NCBI RefSeq assembly: GCF_024753255.1
Contig: NZ_JANUHA010000007.1
Span: 1-64,000 of the forward strand
DNA: 64,000 bases
Source: Massilia agri
GTDB lineage: Bacteria > Pseudomonadota > Gammaproteobacteria > Burkholderiales > Burkholderiaceae_D
Direction: 5' to 3'
Shown piece by piece: positions 19,513 through 27,466 of the stretch; position 1 is the first letter of the stretch; every line of letters starts with the position of its first letter. Both the position numbers and the translations under genes were made by a program. The notes beneath the pieces were generated by a model. It had not been told where the DNA came from and searched no databases. It saw nothing but the letters and a program-made list of their open reading frames with translations.

Positions 19513-20289
19513 CTAGAAGCCGTGGATGCTGCCGACCAGGGTATTCACGGTCAGGGTCCAGCCGTCCACCAGGACGAACAGCAGCAGCTTGAAGGGCAAG
19601 GAGATCACCAGTGGCGACAGCATCATCATCCCCATCGCCATCAGCACCGAAGACACCACCAGGTCGATGATGAGAAAAGGGATGAACAGCATCGCCCCGA
19701 TCTGGAAGGCGGTCTTCAGCTCGGACAGCACGAATGCCGCCAGCTTGACGGTGAAGCCGCGCTGCTCCGGCGCCAGGTTGGCCGGCTCCCCCGCCAGGTG
19801 GCCGACCTGGGCAAGTGCGGTCTTGCTGGTCTGGGCCAGCATGAAGCGCGACACCGGCACCTCGGCGATCTTCAAGGCCTGCTCCAGGCCGATCTTGTCG
19901 CGGTCGTAAGGCAGGAAGGCGTCGCGCCACACGGCCTCGCCCACCGGGCGCATGACCAGGATGGTGAGGATCAGGGCGATGCCGGTGATGATCCGGTTCG
20001 GCAGGCCCTGCTGCAGGCCGAGGGCCTGGCGCAGCAGCGACAGCACGATCACGAAGCGGGTGAAGCTGGTCATCATCATGACCATCACGGGCAGCAGCCC
20101 AAGCAGGGTCATGAGGACCAGGATCTGCGACTTGACGGTCATGCCCTGGGTCGAGCCGGGGATCACGCCGGGCAGCACGCTCGCGCCTTCCTGGGCGGCC
20201 GCGGGCAGCGCCAGCAGCAGCAAGGGAAGCAGCGGCATGGCGCGGCGCAGAGGTGCAGCCACCCCGGCACCGCGGGTAAACAACATCAT
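19513..20289 (-). CDS. fliP: Flagellar export gate protein FliP
   Basis: Core pore subunit of the export gate, 258 residues. A cleavable signal sequence (PLLPLLLLALPAAAQ) precedes four membrane segments. Family marks are LTSFTRFVIVLSLLRQALG-like (here MTSFTRFVIV, then LSLLRQALGLQQ), the LPYDRDKIGLEQAL loop, and SELKTAFQIG with FLIIDLVVSSVLMAMGMMM. The ATG is interlocked with the fliN stop (ATGATG over TGA), leaving no room for fliO. An internal ATG at residue 18 would also leave a good signal peptide. Confidence 0.96.
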   Translation of the reverse strand: MMLFTRGAGVAAPLRRAMPLLPLLLLALPAAAQEGASVLPGVIPGSTQGMTVKSQILVLMTLLGLLPVMVMMMTSFTRFVIVLSLLRQALGLQQGLPNRIITGIALILTILVMRPVGEAVWRDAFLPYDRDKIGLEQALKIAEVPVSRFMLAQTSKTALAQVGHLAGEPANLAPEQRGFTVKLAAFVLSELKTAFQIGAMLFIPFLIIDLVVSSVLMAMGMMMLSPLVISLPFKLLLFVLVDGWTLTVNTLVGSIHGF

Positions 20290-20639
20290 TTGGCCAGCGC
20301 GTCCAGGTTCAGGCCATCGAGGTCGATGACCTTCAGGCCGTACTGTTCGCCGGCGACGACGACTTCGGCGCGGCCGATCGGTGCGCCGTTGACCTTGATG
20401 ACCAGCGGTTCGCCGGCCAGCGCGTCGAGCGGCACCACCGAGGACGGGCCGATCGACATCAGCTCCTGCAGCGAGATGCGGGCAGAACCCACTTCCAGGG
20501 TCAGGGTCACCGGGATGCGGCGCATCATGGCCGGCAGCGTTCTACCCGCGGGCTTGCCCGCGCTTGCTGCAGCGGCATCCACGCCATCGAGGTCGTCGAT
20601 GATCACGTCGCCCAGTTGCTCGTTCAGGTTCATGTCCAT
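20286..20639 (-). CDS. fliN: Flagellar motor switch (C-ring) protein FliN
   Basis: C-ring subunit of 117 residues. The SpoA/FliN domain occupies the C-terminal 80 residues: RRIPVTLTLEVGSARISLQ, SSVVPLDALAGEPLVIKVNG and EVVVAGEQYGLKVIDLD. The start follows directly after the fliM stop; a second ATG two codons later is possible. Its stop is embedded in the fliP start. It forms the lower C-ring with FliM and helps to dock FliH-FliI. Confidence 0.95.
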   Translation of the reverse strand: MDMNLNEQLGDVIIDDLDGVDAAAASAGKPAGRTLPAMMRRIPVTLTLEVGSARISLQELMSIGPSSVVPLDALAGEPLVIKVNGAPIGRAEVVVAGEQYGLKVIDLDGLNLDALAK

Positions 20640-21509
20640 TTATTCAGCGTCTTCGAAAGAGGTTAAACAAAGCTTGCCTTTGTGTTCGGCCACATTGGCG
20701 GTGAACAGGCGCGATTCGTCCAGCAGCACGTCGGCGCGCCCGACCGACACGGGAATGATATCGCCGGTCTTCAGCGCGAACAGCGCTTCGAGCGTCATCT
20801 CCCTGCTGGCCAGGCGCCCTTCCAGTTTTACCGACAGGCCGGTGGCGAGGGGTTCATTGGCGCGCTGGGTGCGCACGCTGCTGCGTTCTTCCTTCAGGCC
20901 CTGCAGCACGTGCGACATCAGGCCCTGGTCGAGCGCGATCCAGGCGTGGCTGAGCGGCTCGCCCGGCGCCACCTGCAGGTCGAGGCGGATGACCCAGCCG
21001 GCCTTGCCCGGCGCGCTGGCCGGCACCGGCGCTTCGAGCACGGCTTGTGGCGTTTCTTCCACGCCGGCGCCGTGCAGGCCTTCCAGCACGCGCTGGTAGA
21101 GCTGATCGACCAGCTGGCCGGTGAGGGTTGCGGCCAGGCGTTCCTCGGTGGCGGTAATACGTTCCAGGGCCGGGTCGCGCGCCTGGGCGGCGCCCGGGTT
21201 CTTCTTGCGGCCATACCGGCTGTCCAGCAAGCCGAGCAGCAGGCCGCGCTCGAAGGCGACGGCGGCGGTGCCCAGCGGCCCACTCACCGCCTGCCAGCGC
21301 AGGCTGTCTTCTTCTGGCGCGCGCTCGAAGGCCAGGTGCGCCAGGCGCCAGGCGCCCCAGTAGCGGCGCCCGCCCGGCCCGCCCATCGCCGAGCCCAGGG
21401 CTTCGGCAAAGCGGCGCGCGAATTTCGGCAGCAAATGTACAGGGCGTCCCAGCAGGCTGGGATCGAGCACCTGGTAATTGGCAGCGCTTTTGCGATCGAG
21501 TGGATTCAT
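20640..21509 (-). CDS. fliM: Divergent FliM motor switch protein lacking the CheY-binding peptide
   Basis: FliM/FliN-family C-ring protein of 289 residues, about 40 shorter than typical FliM. The C-terminal SpoA domain is recognisable (KLEGRLASREMTLEALFAL, DIIPVSVGRADVLLDESRL), and the middle domain matches loosely. The N-terminus (MNPLDRKSAANYQVLDPSLL) has no LSQxEIDALL-type motif, which binds CheY-P in ordinary FliM, and it joins almost directly to the segment equivalent to NERFARTF (here LPKFARRF). First gene of the leftward operon. It is called FliM from its position before fliN and its SpoA domain. Switching may be absent, or controlled by another protein. No upstream in-frame start that would add the motif is apparent. 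Confidence 0.85.
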   Translation of the reverse strand: MNPLDRKSAANYQVLDPSLLGRPVHLLPKFARRFAEALGSAMGGPGGRRYWGAWRLAHLAFERAPEEDSLRWQAVSGPLGTAAVAFERGLLLGLLDSRYGRKKNPGAAQARDPALERITATEERLAATLTGQLVDQLYQRVLEGLHGAGVEETPQAVLEAPVPASAPGKAGWVIRLDLQVAPGEPLSHAWIALDQGLMSHVLQGLKEERSSVRTQRANEPLATGLSVKLEGRLASREMTLEALFALKTGDIIPVSVGRADVLLDESRLFTANVAEHKGKLCLTSFEDAE

Positions 21510-21841
21510 CGGGATTGTTTATTGGTCACTAGGAAACGGCGGATGACTTTTTTTCATTCCTCAAGGAAACTATTATACATGGAGATTTGCTGCCGAGACT
21601 TTGACATTCGCCTTTGATTTCCTACTTGCCGTACGGTAAGATCATGGTTCTCGCATCGCAGCAACCGGCCTCTTCCCAGTAGGTACAAGGGGAAAACTCA
21701 GTAAAAGGGTCAAGAATAAAACGGCCGTTCGTTGAACAGGATTTAACAATCGAAGCCTCTGAACAGGCTTTCCGTCGACAAAAAAAGACACATTTTGTCG
21801 CCCCCGCACAACACGCGGTTTCACGACCACACAGCATTGGA
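21510..21841. other. Divergent control region between fliM and fliE
   Basis: 332 bases without a gene, separating the two main flagellar operons. In E. coli 042 and Vibrio lateral loci the regulator lafK sits here; no trace of it is seen. On the minus strand TATAAT (21572-21577) could be the -10 of the fliM operon, without a good -35, as is usual for activator-dependent flagellar promoters. For fliE, TTGACA occurs at 21601-21606 but lacks a matching -10. TTGCCGTACGGTAAG (21626-21640) nearly repeats in the start of flgA. Confidence 0.5.
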
Positions 21842-22195
21842 ATGATCATGGGAACTGAACTTGCCGGTCTGATCAAAGCCGACCTTGCAGCACTGACAAA
21901 CGAAGCCAATCGCCTCGCCATCGCGCCCGCCGCCGGCCATTCGGCCCAGGGCGCATTTAACAATTCGCAGGGCGCGTTCTCGTTTACCCAGTCGATGAAA
22001 GACGCCATCGCCAGTGTGGACAATGAAGACCGCGCCGCCGGCGAGCGCATGGCCGCCGTCGACGCCGGCAAGAGCGACGACCTGGTCGGCGCCATGCTGG
22101 CTTCCCAGCAGGCCAGCCTGTCCTTCTCCATGTTGATGCAGGTACGCAACAAAGTCATGGGCGCGATGGACGAGCTGCTCAAGCTTCCGGTGTAA
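21842..22195 (+). CDS. fliE: Flagellar MS ring-rod junction protein FliE
   Basis: Small export substrate that connects the MS ring to the rod, 117 residues. The C-terminal half has the FliE pattern: SFTQSMKDAIASVD, DLVGAMLASQQASLSFSMLM, QVRNKVMGAMDELLKL. Two starts are possible, at 21842 and two codons later at 21848; the second has a weak GGA at a better distance. It is the first gene of a run of 17 rightward genes ending at the GH73 hydrolase. Confidence 0.92.
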   Translation: MIMGTELAGLIKADLAALTNEANRLAIAPAAGHSAQGAFNNSQGAFSFTQSMKDAIASVDNEDRAAGERMAAVDAGKSDDLVGAMLASQQASLSFSMLMQVRNKVMGAMDELLKLPV

Positions 22196-22264
22196 CGATT
22201 CCTCTCCCCTATTGGCGACCCGGCTCTTTCTTAATGCAGAGACGCTTTTCCTAGAGACCAACCC

Positions 22265-23998
22265 GTGATTTCAACCCTCAAGACCGCTGTCGGCGACAAA
22301 CTGGCTCTCCCGAGCCTGCCCCCGGCGTTGCGTAATAACATCAGTCTGCTGCTCGGCCTCGCCGTCGCCATCACGGCCGCGGTCATGCTCTACCTGTGGC
22401 AGGACCAGGCCAGCTACAAGCCGGTGTTCGGCGCGCGCGAGAAAGTCGCCGCCAGCGACATGATGAGCGTGCTCGAAGCCGAAGCCATCCCCTACCGCGT
22501 CCATCCGGAGAGCGGCCAGGTGATGGTCCCGGCCGGCGACCTGGGCAAGGTGCGCATGCTGCTGGCCGCCAAGGGCGTGACTGCCCAGCTGCCGGCCGGC
22601 CTGGAGCTGATGGACCGCAACGACCCGCTGGGCGTGTCGACCTTCGTGCAGGACGTGCGCTTCCGCCGCGGTCTGGAAGGCGAACTGGCGCAGAGCATCC
22701 TGACCATGGACGCGATCGCCTCGGCGCGCGTGCACCTGGCCATCGCCAAGTCGAGCTCCTTCGTGGCCGGCGCCGGCGACCAGTCCTCGGCCTCGGTCGT
22801 GGTCGCGGTCAAGCCGGGCCGCTCGCTGTCGAACGAGCAGATCGCCGCGATCGTCAACATGGTCTCGAGCAGCGTCGCCAACCTGGCGCCCGCACGTGTC
22901 TCGCTGGTCGACCAGGCCGGCAACTACCTGTCCTCGCGCGTCGACCTGTCCGAAGGCTTCGACGGCCAGGTGCAGGGCGACAGCGCCTCCAAGCGCTACA
23001 CCGACGAAGTGCGCAAGAACGTCAACGAACTCCTCGGCCCGGTGCTGGGCGCGAACAACTTCAAGCTCTCCGTCACCGCCGACGTCGACAACGACAAGAT
23101 CGAAGAAACCCAGGAAAAGTACGGCGAAGCCCCGAAGGTCACCAGCGAAGCCATGCGCGAAGAGATGGAGCGCAATCGCATGGCCCTGGGCGTGCCGGGC
23201 ACCCTGTCGAACCGTCCGCCGCAGGCCGCCGACCCGGCTGCCGCCGCGGCCCCGGGCGCCGACCCGGCCGCCGCAGGTGCTCCCAAAGGCGACGACGGCA
23301 GCGCGCGCAAGAACGCCACCACCCGCCAGTACGCCTACGACCGCGCGATCACCCAGATCAAGCGCTCGCGCGGCCGCCTCAAGAAGCTGTCGGTGGCGGT
23401 GGTGCTGAACAACGCGGTCGCCGCCAACCCGAAGGTCGGCTATACCCCGGCCGAACTGGCCAATATCGAGAAGATCCTGAAGGGCGGCCTGGGCATCGAC
23501 GCCAACCGCGGCGACGTGCTGACCGTCTCCAGCCTGAGCTTCCCGGCTGCACCCGTAGCCCAGGAATGGTGGCAGGAACGCGACAACGTGGTCGACATGA
23601 CGAGCTACGGCATTTATGCTCTCGGTGCGCTGCTCGCCTACTTCCTGCTGGTCCGCCCGCTGCTGCGCGCGGTGACCACGCGCCTGGCGCCGCAGCCGCC
23701 GCTGGTGCCCAATGCGCCGGCCCTGCCGGGCGCACCGGGTGGCGCAGCCGCCATGCCGGCCGGCTCCCCGGCCGCGCTGCCGGCAGGCAGCCCCGCCGCC
23801 CTGGGGGCACCGGCGACCGCCGGTGCCGCGGAACCGATGCCGGTTGTCCCGCTGCTCGAGAACTACGACCTCCCGCCGCCCGGTTCGGCCGTGGACGTCA
23901 TGGTCGATCACCTGAAAGTCCTGGCCGGCAAAGAGCCTGAGCGCGTTGCCGAAGTCGTCAAACAATGGGTACAGAAAAAACATGGCCGAACTGAATAA
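22265..23998 (+). CDS. fliF: Flagellar MS-ring protein FliF
   Basis: MS-ring subunit of 577 residues in the inner membrane. TM1 (about 21-42) and TM2 (about 445-467) bracket the ring-building motifs; the first half (SYKPVFGAREKVAASDM, VRFRRGLEGELAQSI, ARVHLAI) is canonical. The C-terminal tail (DVMVDHLKVLAGKEPERVAEVV) binds FliG. Before it comes a long Pro/Ala/Gly linker with PAGSPAALPAGSPAAL repeats, and another Ala/Pro stretch interrupts the periplasmic part around 315-345. The start is GTG at 22265; no better start is seen. Its end overlaps the fliG start by 17 bases. Confidence 0.96.
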   Translation: MISTLKTAVGDKLALPSLPPALRNNISLLLGLAVAITAAVMLYLWQDQASYKPVFGAREKVAASDMMSVLEAEAIPYRVHPESGQVMVPAGDLGKVRMLLAAKGVTAQLPAGLELMDRNDPLGVSTFVQDVRFRRGLEGELAQSILTMDAIASARVHLAIAKSSSFVAGAGDQSSASVVVAVKPGRSLSNEQIAAIVNMVSSSVANLAPARVSLVDQAGNYLSSRVDLSEGFDGQVQGDSASKRYTDEVRKNVNELLGPVLGANNFKLSVTADVDNDKIEETQEKYGEAPKVTSEAMREEMERNRMALGVPGTLSNRPPQAADPAAAAAPGADPAAAGAPKGDDGSARKNATTRQYAYDRAITQIKRSRGRLKKLSVAVVLNNAVAANPKVGYTPAELANIEKILKGGLGIDANRGDVLTVSSLSFPAAPVAQEWWQERDNVVDMTSYGIYALGALLAYFLLVRPLLRAVTTRLAPQPPLVPNAPALPGAPGGAAAMPAGSPAALPAGSPAALGAPATAGAAEPMPVVPLLENYDLPPPGSAVDVMVDHLKVLAGKEPERVAEVVKQWVQKKHGRTE

Positions 23999-25004
23999 CG
24001 CGGACAACGCCGACGGCGTCCTCACCCCGGTCGAGCAGGCCGCCATCGTGCTGCTCTCGATCGGCGAAGAAGGCGCGGCCGCCGTGCTGCGCTGCCTCGA
24101 GCGCGAAGAGCTGCTGGAGCTGACCCAGGTCATGTCGCGCATGAGCGGCATCAAGGTCGACTCGGTCAAGTCGGCCGTCCAGAACTTCTTCGACGACTAC
24201 CGCGAGCAAAGCGGCCTGCACGCCGCCTCGCGCAGCTACCTCAAGCGCTCGCTCGACCTGGCGCTGGGCAGCGACATCGCCAACAGCGTGCTGAACACGA
24301 TCTATGGCGACGCGATCCGTCCGATGATGGCGCGCCTGCAGTACGCCTCGCCCAAGTGGCTGGCCGAATTCATCTCGAACGAGCACGTGCAGATGCAGGC
24401 CGTGTTCCTGGCCTTCCTGCCGCCCGCCCTGGCTTCGCAGATCCTGGAAGCGCTGCCGGAAGACGGCCGCGAACTAGTGCTGCTGAACATGGCGCGCCTG
24501 GACGAGATCGACCGCGACGTGCTGCACGAGCTGGAAGAACTGGTGAACCGCTGCCTGGCCGCCCTGGACACCCAGAGCGCCAGCGTGGAAGGCGTGCGCC
24601 AGGTCGCCGAGATCCTCAACCGCCTGCAGGACAACCGTGCCGGCATGGTCGAGCTGCTGCGCGCCCACGATCCGGAAGTCGTGTCGCAGATCGAGATGTC
24701 GATGTACGACTTCTTCATCCTGTCGCGCCAGACCGAACAGGTCATCACCCGCCTGCTCGACGAAGTGCCGATGGAGCAGTGGGCGATCGCCCTCAAGGGC
24801 GCCGAACCTGCGCTGCGCGACGCCATCCTCAGCGCGATGCCGAAACGCCAGGCCCAAAGCTTCGAAGACCTCATGCGCCGTTCCGGCCCGGTGCCGATGT
24901 CGCGCATCGAGCAGACCCGCCGCGAGATCATGGCCACCGTCAAGGAACTGGCCGACGCCGGCGAGATCGATATCGCCCTGTTCGCCGAGGCGACCGCCGA
25001 ATGA
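23982..25004 (+). CDS. fliG: Flagellar motor switch protein FliG with altered motor residues
   Basis: Rotor protein of 340 residues that contacts the stator. The start is at 23982 (MAELNNADN), overlapping fliF; the frame opens earlier at 23946 but that is inside fliF. In the middle domain the FliM-binding EHPQ motif reads EHVQ. In the C-terminal torque helix, aligning without gaps to E. coli FliG from ALKGAE to GPV, Arg281 and Asp288 are kept, Asp289 becomes Leu and Arg297 becomes Pro. The MFxF motif reads MYDF. It is clearly FliG by length and overall match, but of a divergent class, as with the FliM of this locus. Overlaps fliH by four bases. Confidence 0.94.
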   Translation: MAELNNADNADGVLTPVEQAAIVLLSIGEEGAAAVLRCLEREELLELTQVMSRMSGIKVDSVKSAVQNFFDDYREQSGLHAASRSYLKRSLDLALGSDIANSVLNTIYGDAIRPMMARLQYASPKWLAEFISNEHVQMQAVFLAFLPPALASQILEALPEDGRELVLLNMARLDEIDRDVLHELEELVNRCLAALDTQSASVEGVRQVAEILNRLQDNRAGMVELLRAHDPEVVSQIEMSMYDFFILSRQTEQVITRLLDEVPMEQWAIALKGAEPALRDAILSAMPKRQAQSFEDLMRRSGPVPMSRIEQTRREIMATVKELADAGEIDIALFAEATAE

Positions 25005-25687
25005 AGCAGTTCCGGCCCTATCACTTCCCTCCGCTGCACCAGTTCACGAGCGCCCTGCCCAAGGGTACGGGAACCGGCGGCGGAGCCGGCTCGCCTGAAG
25101 AATGGCAGGCCGCGCTGGCCGACGGCTATCGCCAGGGCCAGCGCGAAGGCTACGAGGCCGGCCTCGACCAGGGCCGTGCCGACGGTTTCCCGGTCGGCCA
25201 GTCCGAAGGCCTGCAGCGCGGCGTCGAAGAAGGCCGCGCCATGGCAATGGAAGGGTTGGAGCAGCTGGCCAAGCCGGTCGACGCCATGCTGAAAAGCCTG
25301 AAGAAGCTGAAGACCGATATGCGCGCCGCGCAGCGCAAGGAAGTCGTGGACCTGGTCGGCAAGATCGCCCGCCAGGTGATCCGCGCCGAACTCGCGCTGC
25401 AGCCGGTGCAGCTGCTGGCCCTCGTCGAGGAAGCCCTCGCCGTGATGCCGCCGTCGCGCGACCAGGTCGAAGTGTTCCTGAATCCGGAAGAACTGCGCCG
25501 CGTGCTCGAACTCGATCCGAAGCGCGCCAAGAAGTGGACCCTGCTGCCCGACCCGGCGCTCGAGCCGGGCGAGTGCCGCGTGCGCTCGGGCGATCATGAA
25601 GTCGACGCCGGCTGCCAGGGCCGCCTGACGGCGGTGATGGACCAGGTGCGAGACCAGCTGCTTGGCGACGAGGAGGAAGAAGAGTGA
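25001..25687 (+). CDS. fliH: Flagellar export ATPase regulator FliH
   Basis: Peripheral stalk protein of 228 residues that binds FliI and links it to FliN. The N-terminal third has the repeated GxxxG pattern typical of FliH (GYRQGQREGYEAGLDQG, then GFPVGQSEGLQRGVEEG). The C-terminal half (KIARQVIRAELALQP and following) is the FliI-binding domain. The true start is the ATG at 25001, inside the fliG stop (ATGA); the same frame is open further upstream but only as a shadow of fliG. It ends in a Glu-rich tail and overlaps fliI by four bases. Confidence 0.95.
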   Translation: MKQFRPYHFPPLHQFTSALPKGTGTGGGAGSPEEWQAALADGYRQGQREGYEAGLDQGRADGFPVGQSEGLQRGVEEGRAMAMEGLEQLAKPVDAMLKSLKKLKTDMRAAQRKEVVDLVGKIARQVIRAELALQPVQLLALVEEALAVMPPSRDQVEVFLNPEELRRVLELDPKRAKKWTLLPDPALEPGECRVRSGDHEVDAGCQGRLTAVMDQVRDQLLGDEEEEE

Positions 25688-27000
25688 CCGCGATCGCCCA
25701 ACGCCTGCGCGCCGTCGAACTCGGCGCGGTGCCGGTGGCCCTGCCCACCGGGCGCCTGGTCGGCGCCCAGGGCCTGCTGCTCGAGTCCGTCGGCTGCCGC
25801 CTGCACACGGGCCAGCGCTGCCGCATCGAGACCGTCGATGGCGGCTGGCTGGACGCGCAGGTGGTGGGCTTCAAGGAAAAGGTCTCCTACCTGATGCCTT
25901 TCAAGAAGGCGACGGGCCTGGTGACCGGCGCACGCGTGCTGCCGGTACAGGAAAAGACCGAGCTGATGATCGGCGCCTCCTGGATGGGCCGCATGGTCAA
26001 CGGCATGGGCGAGCCGATCGACGGCCTGGGCAAGCTCGGTGGCGACCAGCCGCTGTCGACCACGCCGCCCAAGGTCAACCCGCTGAGGAAGGCTCCGGTG
26101 GAAGAGCCGCTGGACGTGGGCGTGCGCGCGATCAATTCGATGCTCACCATCGGCAAGGGCCAGCGCGTCGGCCTGATGGCCGGTTCCGGCGTCGGTAAGT
26201 CGGTGCTGCTGGGCCTGATCACGCGCCAGACTGTGGCCGACGTGATCGTGGTCGGCCTGATCGGCGAACGTAACCGCGAGGTGCGCGAATTCGTCGAGAA
26301 GTCGCTCGGCCCGGAAGGCCTGAAGCGCGCCGTCCTCGTGGTGGCGCCGGCCGACGAATCGCCGCTGATGCGCGTGATGGCGACGGAGCTGTGCCACTCG
26401 ATCGCGGCCCACTTCCGCGACCGCGGCCAGAACGTGCTGCTGCTGTGCGACTCGCTGACCCGCTATGCGATGGCGCTGCGCGAAGTCGCGCTCTCGCTGG
26501 GCGAGCCGCCGGCCACGCGCGGCTATCCGCCCTCGGTGTTCTCGAACCTGCCGCAGCTGGTGGAATCGGCCGGCAACGGCGAGAACGCCAGGGGCAGCAT
26601 GAGCGCGATCTACACCGTGCTGGCCGAAGGCGACGACCAGCAGGACCCGGTGGTCGATTCGGCGCGCGCGATCCTGGACGGCCACATCGTCCTGACCCGC
26701 GAGCTGGCCGAGCGCGGCCACTACCCGGCCATCGACGTGGCCCAGTCGATCTCGCGCTGCATGGCGCAGGTGGTGCCGCAGGAGCACCAGCTGGCCGCGC
26801 GCAAGCTCAAGGCGGCGCTGGCCAAGCACGCCCGCGTGCGCGACCTGATCCCGCTGGGCGCCTATGTGCCGGGCGCGGATCCGGAAACCGACAAGGCGGT
26901 GCGCCTGCATCCGCACATCGAAGCCTTCCTGTGCCAGGGCACGCGTGAAGAGGCGCCGATGGACGGCTGTGTCGAACAACTGAAAGCGATGATGGCATGA
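25684..27000 (+). CDS. fliI: Flagellum-specific ATPase FliI
   Basis: Hexameric export ATPase of 438 residues related to the F1 beta subunit. Walker A is GSGVGKS in LMAGSGVGKSVLLGL (about residue 165), followed by the IGERNREVREFVE segment. Walker B is VLLLCDSLTRYAMALREVAL, and GEPPATRGYPPSVF is the flagellar/type III signature. GTG start interlocked with the fliH stop (GTGA), and ATGA overlap with fliJ, so fliG-H-I-J are translationally coupled. Confidence 0.97.
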   Translation: MTAIAQRLRAVELGAVPVALPTGRLVGAQGLLLESVGCRLHTGQRCRIETVDGGWLDAQVVGFKEKVSYLMPFKKATGLVTGARVLPVQEKTELMIGASWMGRMVNGMGEPIDGLGKLGGDQPLSTTPPKVNPLRKAPVEEPLDVGVRAINSMLTIGKGQRVGLMAGSGVGKSVLLGLITRQTVADVIVVGLIGERNREVREFVEKSLGPEGLKRAVLVVAPADESPLMRVMATELCHSIAAHFRDRGQNVLLLCDSLTRYAMALREVALSLGEPPATRGYPPSVFSNLPQLVESAGNGENARGSMSAIYTVLAEGDDQQDPVVDSARAILDGHIVLTRELAERGHYPAIDVAQSISRCMAQVVPQEHQLAARKLKAALAKHARVRDLIPLGAYVPGADPETDKAVRLHPHIEAFLCQGTREEAPMDGCVEQLKAMMA

Positions 27001-27440
27001 GCATGAAACGCGAACAGACCATCGCCAGCCTCGGCACCCTGGTGCAACTGCGCTCGCTCGACGTCGACCGCCTGCAGGCCGACCTGGCCAGCCAGGAAGC
27101 GACCCGCGTGCGCTACCAGAACAACCTGGCGAGGCTTAGCGAGCTGGCGACAAGCAGCGGCGCGACCGGGGCTCTGCCCCCGGCGCTGGCGCTGAACTGC
27201 GGCGCGTACAAACAGAACGTGATGGCGATGGCGGACCTGCACCGGACCGACCTGGCGCTGCACGAAGCGAACATGGCGGTGGCGCAGCGCAAGCTGAGTG
27301 ACGCCTGGACGAAACGCGAACTGCTGGGCAAGGTGCTCGAGCAGCAGGAGAGCGCGTTGTCGAAGGAACAGGACCGAATCGTGCGCAAGCGCGAGGACGA
27401 CATTGCCACCCAATCCTGGATGGCGGGACGGGCCGTTTGA
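26997..27440 (+). CDS. fliJ: Flagellar export chaperone FliJ
   Basis: Coiled-coil protein of 147 residues that inserts into the FliI ring and helps to escort chaperones to FlhA. No enzymatic motif; it is recognised by position after fliI, by length and by two long charged helices separated by a Gly/Pro/Ala break (ATGALPPALALN). It starts in the fliI stop (ATGA). A second ATG two codons on is also possible. Confidence 0.88.
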   Translation: MSMKREQTIASLGTLVQLRSLDVDRLQADLASQEATRVRYQNNLARLSELATSSGATGALPPALALNCGAYKQNVMAMADLHRTDLALHEANMAVAQRKLSDAWTKRELLGKVLEQQESALSKEQDRIVRKREDDIATQSWMAGRAV

Positions 27441-27466
27441 AGGCCGTGTAACGAGGAGAAGAAACG

